From: LMUY01 sp964245075
Lineage (GTDB): Bacteria > Pseudomonadota > Alphaproteobacteria > Acetobacterales > Acetobacteraceae
Reading direction: 5' to 3'
Assembly: GCA_964245075.1 (NCBI GenBank)
Contig: CAXTLC010000010.1
Location: forward strand, 1 to 64,000
DNA length: 64,000 nt
The first letter of the stretch is position 1, and each line of letters starts with the position of its first letter. A program made the translations under genes and the position numbers. Shown one piece after another: positions 35,816 to 44,510 of this stretch. Below the pieces are notes generated by a model. It saw only the letters and a program-made list of their open reading frames with translations. It was not told where the DNA came from and made no database searches.

Positions 35816-36569
35816 GGAAGCGGCACCGACGATCGACGCGCTCGGGCAGTTCAGGCTGCACCATGGCTGGGGCCTGATCGGCCAATCGGTGAACTTCACC
35901 CAATCCAACGCATGGATGGTCGCCGGCGGCGTGCTGACGCTGTTCCTGCTGGTTTACGGCATGCGCGGCCGGGCCGTGGTGCCCAACCGCCTGCAATCCG
36001 CCGCCGAGATGAGCTACGAGTTCATCGAGAAGATGTGCCTGGACCAGATCGGTCCGGAAGGCCGCAGGTTCTTCCCTTTCATCTTCACGCTGTTCTTCTT
36101 CGTGCTGATGGGCAACCTGCTGGGCCTGCTGCCCTTCGCCTTCACCTACACCAGCCACATCGCGGTCACCGCCGCGTTGGCGATCACCGTGATCGTGTTC
36201 GTCACCTTCGTGGCGATCCGCGAGAACGGGCACCACTTCTTCACCGAGTACTTCTTCCCGCCGGGCGCGCCGAAGCTGCTGGCCCCGTTGATCATCCCGG
36301 TGGAGATCATCTCCTACCTGTCGCGCCCGGTCAGCCTGTCGATCCGCTTGTTTGCCAACATGGTCGCCGGGCACGTGATGTTCGAGGTGTTCGCGACCTT
36401 CATCCTGATGCTGTCAGGGGCCGGTATCCTGGGCACGGTGGGCGCGATCGGGCCGCTGGCAATCAACGTCATCCTGGTCGGGTTCGAACTGCTGGTAGCC
36501 GCGTTGCAGGCCTACGTCTTCGCCATCCTGACCTGCATCTACCTGCACGACGCGGTGCACCTGCACTAG
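35808..36569 (+). CDS. atpB: F0F1 ATP synthase subunit a
   Basis: 253-aa membrane stator subunit forming the proton half-channels. Seen: FIFTLFFFVLMGNLLGLLPF, the essential arginine region SLSIRLFANMVAGHVMFEVF, and FELLVAALQAYVFAILTCIY with the final helix. TTG start at 35808 inside the end of atpI (translational coupling). Full length for alphaproteobacteria. Confidence 0.97.
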   Translation: MAEEAAPTIDALGQFRLHHGWGLIGQSVNFTQSNAWMVAGGVLTLFLLVYGMRGRAVVPNRLQSAAEMSYEFIEKMCLDQIGPEGRRFFPFIFTLFFFVLMGNLLGLLPFAFTYTSHIAVTAALAITVIVFVTFVAIRENGHHFFTEYFFPPGAPKLLAPLIIPVEIISYLSRPVSLSIRLFANMVAGHVMFEVFATFILMLSGAGILGTVGAIGPLAINVILVGFELLVAALQAYVFAILTCIYLHDAVHLH

Positions 36570-36613
36570 CAGCCGGTCAGCAACCTCTTCCCAACACAGA
36601 AGGACTATTCACC

Positions 36614-36838
36614 ATGGACGTCGCAGCCGCCAAGGCCTTGGGTGCCGGTATCGCCGTGATCGCGCTTGCCGGCGTGGGCATTGGCATCGGCAACATCTTC
36701 TCCGCACTGGTCACCAGCGTGGCGCGCAATCCTTCCGCGCGGGACCAGGTGTTCGGCCTCGGCATCCTGGGTTTCGCGCTGACGGAAGCGGTGGCGTTGT
36801 TCGCGCTGCTGATCTCGTTCCTGATCCTTTTCACCTGA
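36614..36838 (+). CDS. atpE: F0F1 ATP synthase subunit c
   Basis: 74-aa proteolipid of the rotor ring. Seen: two helices with a polar loop R38-N39-P40 and the ion-carrying carboxylate E58 in GFALTEAVALFALL; the glycine-rich GVGIGIGNI motif in helix 1. No sodium-binding signature, so protons are the likely ion. Shine-Dalgarno AGAAGGA at about 36598. Follows atpB by 44 bases. Confidence 0.97.
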   Translation: MDVAAAKALGAGIAVIALAGVGIGIGNIFSALVTSVARNPSARDQVFGLGILGFALTEAVALFALLISFLILFT

Positions 36839-36855
36839 TCAGGCTGGCCCGCCCG

Positions 36856-37422
36856 ATGCGCCGCCTGCATTTGGCCGGCATCGCCCTGCTTCTTTCGGCC
36901 GCGGGGCCGGAAAAGGAGGGCATGCCGCAACTGAACTTCAAAACTCCGCTGACGATCAGCCAAGTGGTATGGGGCGCGATCATCTTCGCCGCGCTCTATG
37001 CCCTGCTTTCGCGCTGGGCATTGCCGAAGGTCGGCAGCGTGGTGGAGGAGCGCCGGACCCGCATTGCGGGAGACCTGGAGACTGCCCGGTCCGCCAAGGG
37101 CGAAGCGGACCAAGCCGTCGCCGAGTTGACCGAGGCAACCCGCCGGGCCCGGGCGGAGGGCCAGGCCGCGATCGCGGCGGCCACCCAGCAAGCCAAGGCA
37201 GAAGCTGCCGCACGCTCCGCCGCCATGAACGAGACGCTGGACGCCCAGTTGGCCGAAGCGGAAGGCCGGATCGCCGCCGCCCGCACGGCCGGGATGGGAG
37301 CGTTGCGCCAAGTGGCCGCTGAAACGGCGTCCGCCGTGGTGACGCGGTTGACCGGGCATGCACCGGACGCCACGCAGGTGGACCGCGCCGTCGCCGTCCG
37401 CCTGCCGTCCGGCGCGCATTGA
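36856..37422 (+). CDS. atpF': F0F1 ATP synthase subunit b'
   Basis: 188-aa peripheral-stalk subunit. Seen: the N-terminal motif MPQLNFKTPLTISQVVWGAI around residues 23-42 with one membrane helix (WGAIIFAALYALLSRWALPK), then a long charged coiled coil. Alphaproteobacteria have paired b and b' genes, as here. The preceding 22 residues may be a poorly conserved extension, so internal start MPQLNF at 36922 is possible. Confidence 0.9.
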   Translation: MRRLHLAGIALLLSAAGPEKEGMPQLNFKTPLTISQVVWGAIIFAALYALLSRWALPKVGSVVEERRTRIAGDLETARSAKGEADQAVAELTEATRRARAEGQAAIAAATQQAKAEAAARSAAMNETLDAQLAEAEGRIAAARTAGMGALRQVAAETASAVVTRLTGHAPDATQVDRAVAVRLPSGAH

Positions 37423-37433
37423 GGACCGCGTTC

Positions 37434-37937
37434 ATGCATGGATTCTTCGGCGAGCCGCGCACCTGGGTCGCGATCGCGTTCGTTCTCTTCTTCGTGCTGT
37501 TCGGCAGCCGGTTGTGGAAGGCGATCGCCCGGGTGCTGGATCAGCATGCGTCGGCTATCCGGTCCGAGCTGGAGGAGGCGAGCCGGCTTCGGACGGAGGC
37601 CGAGTGGATGCTCATGGACGCCACCAAGCGGCGGGAGGCGGCATTGAGCGAGGCGGGCGCCCTCATCGCATCGGCCCATGCCGAAGCCGGCCGAGTGGCC
37701 GAGCAGGCCCGGACGGACGCCGAGGCCTCCGGGCGGCGGCGGGAACAACTGGCGCTGGACCGTATCGCCGCTGCCGAGAAAGCGGCGGTCAGCGAGGTTC
37801 GCCTGGCCGCTGCCGACATCGCGGCCAAGGCGGCGCAGGAAGTCATCGCGACCACCTTGTCGGCCGAAGCCGATGCTTCGATCATCGACCGCGCCATCGC
37901 CGGCTTGCCGAGCGCTCTGAGCCGCCGCGCAGCCTAG
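37434..37937 (+). CDS. atpF: F0F1 ATP synthase subunit b
   Basis: 167-aa second stalk subunit. Seen: FGEPRTWVAIAFVLFFVLFG membrane helix and a long Ala/Glu/Arg helix. ATG 37434 is chosen; a TTG at 37419 overlapping the b' stop is an alternative. It ends the F0 operon. The F1 genes are not next to it, as is usual for alphaproteobacteria with split atp operons. Confidence 0.92.
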   Translation: MHGFFGEPRTWVAIAFVLFFVLFGSRLWKAIARVLDQHASAIRSELEEASRLRTEAEWMLMDATKRREAALSEAGALIASAHAEAGRVAEQARTDAEASGRRREQLALDRIAAAEKAAVSEVRLAAADIAAKAAQEVIATTLSAEADASIIDRAIAGLPSALSRRAA

Positions 37938-38169
37938 CCTGACGGTTCACCCTCATCGTGGAAAGCGGCTTGCACGAGGCCGTGCCGCAAGGCGCGTTCC
38001 GTCAGCCGCGAACGCTGCTGCCCGAAGGTCGATGAACGTCAGACAGCAAATGATGGGCGCGCATCCAACATTTGGACCAGGCGGAAGTGAAGTACGCCAG
38101 GCTTTCATCCCGTGGTAGCCTGCCAGCAGCACTGAGCACAACCTGCTGCGCATCGGAATTGATGTCGGA

Positions 38170-40272
38170 ATGGATCACCCAAGCGATCTCTCGGATGCAG
38201 CCTGGCTGCATCACCAGACACCTGTGCCCATGTTTCAGACGGACGCGGCGGGGAACCTTCAGCATGCCAACCAGCGCTGGCTGGCATTGCTGGGCTTGCG
38301 GACAGGAAGTTTCGAAGGCAAGCCGCTGACCAGCTTCATGCCCCTTGCCGCAGGCGACCGCCACCTGAAACAACCGCCAGCCCAAGGTTTCGACAGCGAG
38401 AGCCAGTTCCTGAATGCCGCGGGCGACGCCATCGACGTGCGCCTGTCGTTCTCGACGATCCAGGGCGAGTTCGGCGAGCATGCCGGCATGGTTGGCGCCA
38501 TGGTGGATATTAGGACCCGCCATGCAGTGGAACGGGATGCGGCGCTGTTTGGCGTCGTGCTCACTCGCAGCACCGACGCGATCCTGATCACCGAGGGCGA
38601 CCCCATCGATCCGTCTTCCGGGTTACGCATCCTGTATGCCAATCCGGCCTTTTGCAGCATGACGGGGTATTCCCTCGACGAGGTCTGCGGCCAAACGACG
38701 CGGCTCCTGCAAGGCCCCAAGACCGATCGAAAGGAATTGGACCGCCTGCATCGAGCGCTGGAGACATGCCAGCGCGTGCGGATGAAGACAGTCAACTACC
38801 GCAAGGACGGCACCGAGTTCAACGTCGAGATCGACGTCAGCCCGGCGTCGGACACCAACGGCGCGTTCACCCACTGGATCGCCATCCACCGCGACCTCAC
38901 CGACCGCCAGGACGGCGAGGAACGGCGGCTCCGCACGCTGGTCGAGGGAATGCCGCAACTCGTGTGGCGCGCGTGCGACGAAGGCGATTGGACTTGGGCT
39001 AGCCCGCAATGGCTGCGCTACACCGGCCAGACCCAGGAGGAGACCCACGGACGCGGCTGGCTCGACGCCGTCCACCCCGACGACAAGGCCAACACTGCCG
39101 AAGCTTGGCGTGGCGCGCGGTACAACGGGCAGCTTGACGTTGAATTCCGCGTGCATCGCGCCAGCGACAGCACGTATATCTGGCATCATACCAGGTCAGC
39201 CCCGGTTCGTGACCAAGGGGGGCGGATCGTCGAATGGCTGGGGACCACGACGGACATCCAGGCATTGAAGGAACTGCAGAACCGGCAGGTCCTGATCCTC
39301 GCCGAGTTGCAGCACCGCACCCGCAATCTCATGGCCGTCATCCAGTCGATCAGCGACCGGACACAGCGCAGCAACCTCTCGATCGAAGGTTTCGCGGCTG
39401 AGTTCAACGGCCGGTTGTCGGCGCTGTCGCGCGTTCAGGGACTGCTCGCCGGCGAGAACCCGGAAACGCTCAACCTGCGCCAATTGGTGACCACGGAGCT
39501 GACTGCCCACGGGGCCGCAGCCTCGCACAAGGTGCGCATCTCCGGGCCCCCGGTGGCGCTCGCAGCCAGCGCCGCGCAGGTGCTCGCCCTCGCATTGCAC
39601 GAGCTGGCGACGAACTCGGTGAAATATGGCGCCATCGGCCAGCCGTCCGGCCAACTGGCCGTGACGTGGCATGTCGAGGACGGCGGGGACCGCCGTTGCG
39701 TGCACCTGGAATGGCGGGAAAGCGACGTCATCATGCCAGGGCCGGACGTCGTCGTGCGCAAGGGGTATGGCAGTGAGTTGATCGAGCAAGGCCTGCCCTA
39801 TCAGCTCGAGGCCAAGACGGAACTGACATTCGGCCCCCATGGCGTACGCTGCCTTATCGAGGTGCCGATCACGGGAGTTGGCGCCATCCTAGCATCAGAG
39901 CCTCGTCCCCCCGCGATAGAGGGGCGCCGCATCATGGTCGTCGAGGACGACTACATGATCGCCTCGGAACTCTGCTCGAAACTCAAGACACTCGGCGCGA
40001 CTGTTCATGGTCCGGCCGGATCGGTCAAGCAGGCGCTTGCACTGCTTGAGCCCAGCACTGAACTCGATGCGGCCGTGCTCGACATTAACCTGCACGGCGA
40101 GCTGGTATATCCCGTGGCGGATGCGCTCAAGCAACGGGGCGTGCCGTTCGTGTTCACCACCGGCTACGAGCTTTGGGTCGTGCCGCCGGCCTACGCTGCG
40201 GTGCCTCGCTGCGAGAAGCCATTGAACATCGCGACGCTTCGGCGGGTGCTGCAACAGTGGGTCAAGGTGTAG
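38170..40272 (+). CDS. PAS-PAS-PAS HWE histidine kinase with C-terminal receiver
   Basis: 700-aa hybrid sensor. Domains: PAS about 15-115, PAS about 125-245 with a LOV-like GQTTRLLQGPKTD at 174-186, PAS about 255-365, HWE kinase with His 382 (LAELQHRTRNLMAVIQSI), N-box HELATNSVKYGA around 477-488 and the family WxE (W515-R-E517), then receiver with acidic pocket E592-D594 and phosphoacceptor D638 (AVLDINLHGE). The LOV-type cysteine is replaced, so it is probably not a flavin photosensor. Such kinases often feed the general stress response; its partner is not encoded nearby. No membrane helices. Confidence 0.9.
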   Translation: MDHPSDLSDAAWLHHQTPVPMFQTDAAGNLQHANQRWLALLGLRTGSFEGKPLTSFMPLAAGDRHLKQPPAQGFDSESQFLNAAGDAIDVRLSFSTIQGEFGEHAGMVGAMVDIRTRHAVERDAALFGVVLTRSTDAILITEGDPIDPSSGLRILYANPAFCSMTGYSLDEVCGQTTRLLQGPKTDRKELDRLHRALETCQRVRMKTVNYRKDGTEFNVEIDVSPASDTNGAFTHWIAIHRDLTDRQDGEERRLRTLVEGMPQLVWRACDEGDWTWASPQWLRYTGQTQEETHGRGWLDAVHPDDKANTAEAWRGARYNGQLDVEFRVHRASDSTYIWHHTRSAPVRDQGGRIVEWLGTTTDIQALKELQNRQVLILAELQHRTRNLMAVIQSISDRTQRSNLSIEGFAAEFNGRLSALSRVQGLLAGENPETLNLRQLVTTELTAHGAAASHKVRISGPPVALAASAAQVLALALHELATNSVKYGAIGQPSGQLAVTWHVEDGGDRRCVHLEWRESDVIMPGPDVVVRKGYGSELIEQGLPYQLEAKTELTFGPHGVRCLIEVPITGVGAILASEPRPPAIEGRRIMVVEDDYMIASELCSKLKTLGATVHGPAGSVKQALALLEPSTELDAAVLDINLHGELVYPVADALKQRGVPFVFTTGYELWVVPPAYAAVPRCEKPLNIATLRRVLQQWVKV

Positions 40273-40326
40273 GCCTGCATCGAGGCGCTCACCGGCGTGG
40301 CGACTTAGGCAGGCGATACTTGGACG

Positions 40327-40545
40327 TCAGGCCTTGCTGAGCTGCCTGACCCGCTTGAGGGTGCCGGTCTTGTTGCGAGTTGCGGCTTCAGCTTCGACCG
40401 CTGCCATGATGACGGCTAAGCTGATCTCTTGCCGGTTGCATGCATCGTCCAACTCTGCCCACAATTCCGGTTTCAAGCGGATGGAGGAAGCGCAACCGAG
40501 CATGTCGAGAGAGAGAATGCGGAGCTTAACGCCAATTGCCACCAC
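40327..40545 (-). CDS. Ribbon-helix-helix (RHH_4-like) protein
   Basis: Up to 72 aa. Seen: SIRLKPELWAELDDACNRQE, the beta strand and first helix of an RHH fold, followed by ISLAVIMAAVEAEAATRNKT as second helix. The N-terminal ~14 residues may not be translated; an internal ATG at 40503 is the alternative start. Likely a small DNA-binding protein of unknown target. Not paired with an obvious toxin. Confidence 0.6.
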   Translation of the reverse strand: MVAIGVKLRILSLDMLGCASSIRLKPELWAELDDACNRQEISLAVIMAAVEAEAATRNKTGTLKRVRQLSKA

Positions 40546-41159
40546 GGCACCTCAGCACTTGAGTTGAGTTTACATCTAATCCCGGGAGACTTGGCCGCCA
40601 CTTCGAATCCACCGCATCGGTGGGACGAGCGTGGCAACTAACCGTGACTAGCTTGCCGAGCATTCGGCCTACGGCAATTGACGCGAAGAACTGAGGCTAT
40701 CTGCATAGGCATTGTCCACCCTGCAAGCGACGCACAAGCAAAGTTCAACACGAAGCCGCTTCAGTTGGACCGATTCAGAGCGTTTGCGTCATAACAATAA
40801 ATACAGGGTCGCGCGAGTCTTAATAACGGTTCCAACCTTCTAAAAAACTTCAACCTCCCTCTAAAATCCTGTGAACCGCCGCAACTGTATCAGGCAAGGA
40901 GACGAGGGTTGTGGGGAACTGCCATCTGCCGGGACAGGATAAGCATCGCGGGAAGCGCCTACCGGCACGGTTCTCACCGGCTTTCACGCGCTTCCCGGCC
41001 CAAACGGGAAAACCATAAGTCTGCCGCAGCCGAATAGTTATGCTGGCCGCAAGAATTTGATCGTCGCTTCCGGAAAGAAAGCAGCACCGGCGCCGTCCAA
41101 ACCGAAGCAGGCGCAATACCAGCCAGCACTGCGCCTGTCCTTGGGACGTACGCGCCCAA
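40546..41159. other. 614-base intergenic region, no gene recognised
   Basis: Lower GC than the surrounding genes, with an AT-rich patch around 40790-40870 (taataacggtt, ctaaaaaactt). I saw no tRNA, riboswitch, or credible reading frame. It may hold promoters for the minus-strand RHH gene. Confidence 0.5.
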
Positions 41160-41648
41160 TCAACCTAGCTTGGTTGCCAACTCCGTGTAGCGTTCGTCGC
41201 CCAGTTTGGCTTCCCGCAAGCAGTCGTGGATGGATCGTGCCACGTCCGGCATGCCCAGCATGTCGGCGTAGGCGGCCATCGTGCCGAACGCTGCGATATA
41301 ATAGTGCAGCGCGAGTTGCCCGCTGGCGATGATGCCAAGGTCTCGCGCCGTCGGGTCCGCGGCCTTGTGAATGATCTTGCCGCCGACTTGCTGGATGGCG
41401 TCGAGGATCGGGTTGCCCGGCGTTGCGGACTGGCCGCCGCCGACCTGGCCCGCTGCTGCCGCCAACCGCTCGCGCCAGGCTTCGGCATACTTCGATCCCT
41501 GTTGCAGCACCTCCTTCAGCTCGGGATGCGTCGCTTGCTCGACGACCTTGCCGGTCGCTTCGCGGGCGGATGCGCTGGCGGCCTGCACGGCCACGAGGGC
41601 ATCCTGCAACATCGTCGTCACGTCCTGCTTTGCGCTTTGGATTGCCAT
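41160..41648 (-). CDS. DUF892 (YciE/YciF-like) ferritin-like protein
   Basis: 162-aa predicted four-helix ferritin-like protein. Seen: helix ATHPELKEVLQQGSKYAEAW, then ILDAIQQVGGKIIHKAADPT, GQLALHYYIAAFGTMAAYAD and MPDVARSIHDCLREAKLGDE, the spacing and His/Glu residues of the DUF892 family. These proteins are often induced in general stress. An EcfG-like promoter is seen upstream. Metal-binding is inferred; exact ligands were not assigned. Confidence 0.8.
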   Translation of the reverse strand: MAIQSAKQDVTTMLQDALVAVQAASASAREATGKVVEQATHPELKEVLQQGSKYAEAWRERLAAAAGQVGGGQSATPGNPILDAIQQVGGKIIHKAADPTARDLGIIASGQLALHYYIAAFGTMAAYADMLGMPDVARSIHDCLREAKLGDERYTELATKLG

Positions 41649-41705
41649 GTCCTTGGTCCGCCTTCCTGGTGTTTCAGCCGGCCCGATCGACAGGCCCCGT
41701 GAACC

Positions 41706-41730
41706 AACACGCGCTTCGCCAACAGGTTCG
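41706..41730 (-). promoter_or_regulatory. EcfG-like promoter of the DUF892 gene (predicted)
   Basis: On the minus strand CGAACC-N16-GTT resembles the alphaproteobacterial general stress consensus GGAACC-N16/17-CGTT with one mismatch in the -35 box. The -10 part is about 57 bases before the start codon. Confidence 0.3.
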
Positions 41731-41755
41731 CCAGCAGTCGCGGACCACCAGAAGG

Positions 41756-42025
41756 TTACCGCCCGCGCACCCCTGCCCCGCCCCCCGGCGCAACCGTGAC
41801 GCCCGGGAGTTGAGCGAGCGACCCGGTAAGCGAACGGTTCTCACCGCCGGGCTGATCGAGAAGGCGCCGTTGATCCAGTTCGTGCGCGGTTGCCCCGAGC
41901 GGGGGCGTGATCCGGGCGCGGGCGCTGTCCAGGCGCTGGGCGGCCACGCCATAGTCTGGCCGCTGCGCAGCGCACCCGCCAAGTGCCACGGCCGCAGCCG
42001 CAGCCAGGACGTCAACCCGTGTCAT
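41756..42025 (-). CDS. Putative small lipoprotein
   Basis: 89 aa with a lipoprotein signal: MTRVDVLAAAAAVALGGCAA, lipobox LGGC with Cys 18, then a mature part ARITPPLGATAHELDQRRLL. Faces away from the CobW-type gene, whose promoter region it shares. I recognise no family. The reading frame remains open far upstream but is only meaningful from this ATG. Confidence 0.5.
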   Translation of the reverse strand: MTRVDVLAAAAAVALGGCAAQRPDYGVAAQRLDSARARITPPLGATAHELDQRRLLDQPGGENRSLTGSLAQLPGVTVAPGGGAGVRGR

Positions 42026-42078
42026 GCCGCGTGAGCTGGCGAACCTGTTCGGCCCTGCAAGCCCGCACCCGGCAGTTT

Positions 42079-42095
42079 GATATGTTATATCATTC
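42079..42095 (+). promoter_or_regulatory. Zur-like operator (predicted)
   Basis: GATATGTTATATCATTC, containing the near-palindrome TGATAT-GTT-ATATCA, resembles the alphaproteobacterial Zur box (rATGTTATAACATy). It lies 60-76 bases before a COG0523 GTPase of the type that Zur commonly represses, which supports the call. Confidence 0.55.
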
Positions 42096-42154
42096 TTGCT
42101 ACGTTGCTCCTGTTCAGAAGGCGGCCGAGGCAGGCCGCCGATCAGGAGGCTGCG

Positions 42155-43141
42155 ATGTCCGCCACGGCCCAAACGATTGATGCCCGGCCCCAGATTCCCG
42201 TGACCGTGCTGACCGGCTACCTCGGCGCCGGCAAGACCACGCTGCTCAACCGCTTGCTGACCGAGGAGCACGGCAAGCGCTACGCCGTGATCGTCAACGA
42301 GTTCGGCGAGATCGGCATCGACAACGAGTTGGTGGTCGATGCCGACGAGGAAGTGTTCGAGATGAACAACGGCTGCATCTGCTGCACCGTGCGCGGCGAC
42401 CTGATCCGGATCATTGGCAACCTGCTCAAGCGCAAGGGCCGCTTCGACGCCATCCTGATCGAGACCACGGGCCTCGCCGACCCGGCGCCGGTCGCACAGA
42501 CCTTCTTCGTCGACGAGGAAGTCCGGGCAGTGGCCAAGCTCGACTCCATCGTCACAGTGGTGGATGCCAAGAACGTGCTGGCGCGGCTGGACGACAGCCA
42601 CGAGGCAGCCGAGCAGATCGCCTTCGCCGACGTGCTGCTGCTCAACAAGGCCGACTTGATCCCCGCCGACGAACTGGCGGCGTTGGAAGCGCGGCTGCGG
42701 GCGATCAACCCGACCGCCACCATCCACCCCACCGAGCGATGCGCCATCGCGCCGGACCAGATCCTGGACCGGCGCGCCTTCGACCTCGACCGCATCCTGG
42801 CGATCGAGCCCGACTTCCTGGGCGAGAACGCGCACGAGCACGACGATGCGGTCACCAGCGTGGCGTTGCGCGAAACGCGGCCGATCGACGTGAACCGGTT
42901 CAATCAATGGATCGGCACCCTGTTGCGCGAGAAGGGCACCTCCATCCTGCGCTCCAAGGGTATCCTTGACCTGAAAGGCAGTCCCAACCGCTTCATCTTC
43001 CAGGGAGTCCACATGCTGATGGAAGGCGACGACGGCAAGCCGTGGGGTCAGGGCGAGGCGCGGGACTCCAAGCTGGTCTTCATCGGCCGGGACCTCGGCG
43101 CCATGGACCTGAAAGCCGGGTTCGCGGCCTGCGTGGCCTGA
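42155..43141 (+). CDS. COG0523 (CobW/G3E) GTPase, probable zinc chaperone
   Basis: 328-aa G3E GTPase. Seen: Walker A GYLGAGKTT at 21-29, NEFGEIGIDNEL, the metal-binding NNGCICCTVRGDL with C74-x-C76-C77, Walker B-like ILIETTGLADP, NKAD specificity motif, His/Asp-rich AHEHDDA linker, and the C-terminal CobW_C domain (RSKGILDLKGSPNRFIFQGV). Shine-Dalgarno CAGGAGGC is nine bases ahead of ATG 42155. With a Zur-like box upstream, delivery of zinc during starvation (ZigA/ZNG1-like) is the likely job. Nothing suggests cobalamin here. Confidence 0.9.
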   Translation: MSATAQTIDARPQIPVTVLTGYLGAGKTTLLNRLLTEEHGKRYAVIVNEFGEIGIDNELVVDADEEVFEMNNGCICCTVRGDLIRIIGNLLKRKGRFDAILIETTGLADPAPVAQTFFVDEEVRAVAKLDSIVTVVDAKNVLARLDDSHEAAEQIAFADVLLLNKADLIPADELAALEARLRAINPTATIHPTERCAIAPDQILDRRAFDLDRILAIEPDFLGENAHEHDDAVTSVALRETRPIDVNRFNQWIGTLLREKGTSILRSKGILDLKGSPNRFIFQGVHMLMEGDDGKPWGQGEARDSKLVFIGRDLGAMDLKAGFAACVA

Positions 43142-43153
43142 CGGAGCAAAGCC

Positions 43154-44194
43154 ATGCCGCTTGCCGAGCCGCCCGTCCGGGCGCCGCCGGGGATCGAGAC
43201 CGAGTTCGACGCCGGCATCCTCGATGCCGTGTTCTCCAACTCCGGACTGCTGGCTGCGAGCCTTGGCGATGGCACGGTCCAGCTTGTCGGCCGGGATCAC
43301 GAGGTCAGGGCCGTGCAGGCGCATGACGGTGCCGTGCTGTGCCTGGCGCTCGACATCGACGGGCAGGGTTTCGTCACCGGCGGCGACGACGGATCGCTGG
43401 TGCGCACGTCGCCGGACGCAACGGCGGCCACGCTGCTGAACGCGCCAGGACGGCAGATCGACGTGCTGGCGGTGTCTTCTCCGGCAAAGGCGCGGGCCGT
43501 GGCGGTCGGCAAGGAAGTCCGCCTGCTCGACGGGAGCGGCGCCGTGCGGGCACGCACGGCGGAACACCCCAGCACGGTGTCCGGCCTCGCGTTCAACCCG
43601 AAGGGCAAGCGCCTGGCCGTGGCGCATTACGGCGGCGTGACGCTCTGGTGGGCCGCGACGCTTGGGCAGGCGCCGAGCCGCCTGCACTGGCGCGGCTCGC
43701 ATATCGGGGTGTCCTGGAGCCCGGACGGCAGCCACCTGATGACGGCCATGCAGGAATGCGAGCTGCACGGCTGGCGTGTCGCCGATGGCGAGGACATGGC
43801 CATGCGCGGCTATGCGGCGAAAGTCCGTTCGATGGACTGGCTGGCCAAGCCGCCGATCCTTGCATCATCCGGATCGGAATGCGTGATCGCCTGGTCGTTC
43901 GCCGGGTCGGGGCCGCAGGGCAAGCCGCCGCTGGAAGTGGGAACGGGGATCGGCCAGCTCGTCACGCAGGTGGCCGTTCATCCCAGCCGCCCCCTGGTCG
44001 CCGCCGGGTTCGACGATGGCGGCGTTGCCGTCTGCGAGCTGGCTGCCAGCAGCGAGAGCCGGGCCATCCGGTTGCGTCCGCCGGGCGGGGGGAGGGTTTC
44101 GGCCCTGGCCTGGTCACGCGATGGCGGCCGGTTGGCGGTGGGAACCGCCGCCGGGGCGCTTTCGATCTTCGATCTCGCGACGTCGGCACCCTGA
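43154..44194 (+). CDS. WD40 repeat protein
   Basis: 346-aa predicted beta-propeller with about seven blades. Seen: repeated segments such as DAVFSNSGLLAASLGDGTVQ, DGAVLCLALDIDGQGFVTGG, VSGLAFNPKGKRLAVAHYGG and VSALAWSRDGGRLAVGTAAG. No signal peptide, so cytoplasmic. It begins 12 bases after the CobW-type gene and is surely in the same operon. WD40 proteins recur beside COG0523 GTPases in alphaproteobacteria, in my recollection; a partner or scaffold role in zinc delivery is an inference. Confidence 0.88.
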   Translation: MPLAEPPVRAPPGIETEFDAGILDAVFSNSGLLAASLGDGTVQLVGRDHEVRAVQAHDGAVLCLALDIDGQGFVTGGDDGSLVRTSPDATAATLLNAPGRQIDVLAVSSPAKARAVAVGKEVRLLDGSGAVRARTAEHPSTVSGLAFNPKGKRLAVAHYGGVTLWWAATLGQAPSRLHWRGSHIGVSWSPDGSHLMTAMQECELHGWRVADGEDMAMRGYAAKVRSMDWLAKPPILASSGSECVIAWSFAGSGPQGKPPLEVGTGIGQLVTQVAVHPSRPLVAAGFDDGGVAVCELAASSESRAIRLRPPGGGRVSALAWSRDGGRLAVGTAAGALSIFDLATSAP

Positions 44195-44339
44195 CGGCAG
44201 CGGCATCGGGGAGGCTGAGGGCGGCTCGACCAGACCAGCCAGCTAACCGGCGTGTGCGGCGCTTGCCGAAGCGGCGGCGTCCTGACCGGGCCGCCGAGGC
44301 AGCCCGGCCGGAAACCCGGGGTAGTTCAGCCGGGGTAGC

Positions 44340-44510
44340 TCAGCCGTGGCAGGTACAGCCGGCGTGCTGGCAGCCGGTGCCGCCCTTGTGGTGGTCGGCA
44401 CAAGCCTCGGCGCAGAAGATCCGCCCTTCCCGCTTCACGCCCTTCTCCACGTCAACGACGCAAACGCAATCGCTGCATGCACACTTCACCCGTTCGATGG
44501 TCCCGCTCAT
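44340..44510 (-). CDS. Bacterial metallothionein (SmtA/BmtA family)
   Basis: 56-aa cysteine-rich metal store. Nine cysteines at 10, 12, 15, 17, 33, 37, 47, 52 and 54 and histidines at 40, 41, 49 and 55; motifs KCACSDCVCVV, FCAEACADHH and CQHAGCTCHG match the SmtA zinc-finger-like fold. It starts at the last bases of the upstream ArsR/SmtB gene (ATGA overlap), so both are co-translated. Likely binds zinc and perhaps cadmium. Short enough to be missed by automatic gene finders. Confidence 0.92.
   Translation of the reverse strand: MSGTIERVKCACSDCVCVVDVEKGVKREGRIFCAEACADHHKGGTGCQHAGCTCHG

Noticed and set aside
40790..40870. EcfG promoter near the RHH gene (GGAACC on the minus strand)
   Set aside because: No GTT at the right spacing and too far from any start codon.
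41756..43768. Long minus-strand reading frame over the CobW-type and WD40 genes
   Set aside because: Shadow frame of the plus-strand genes; only its last 89 codons look like a lipoprotein and were kept.
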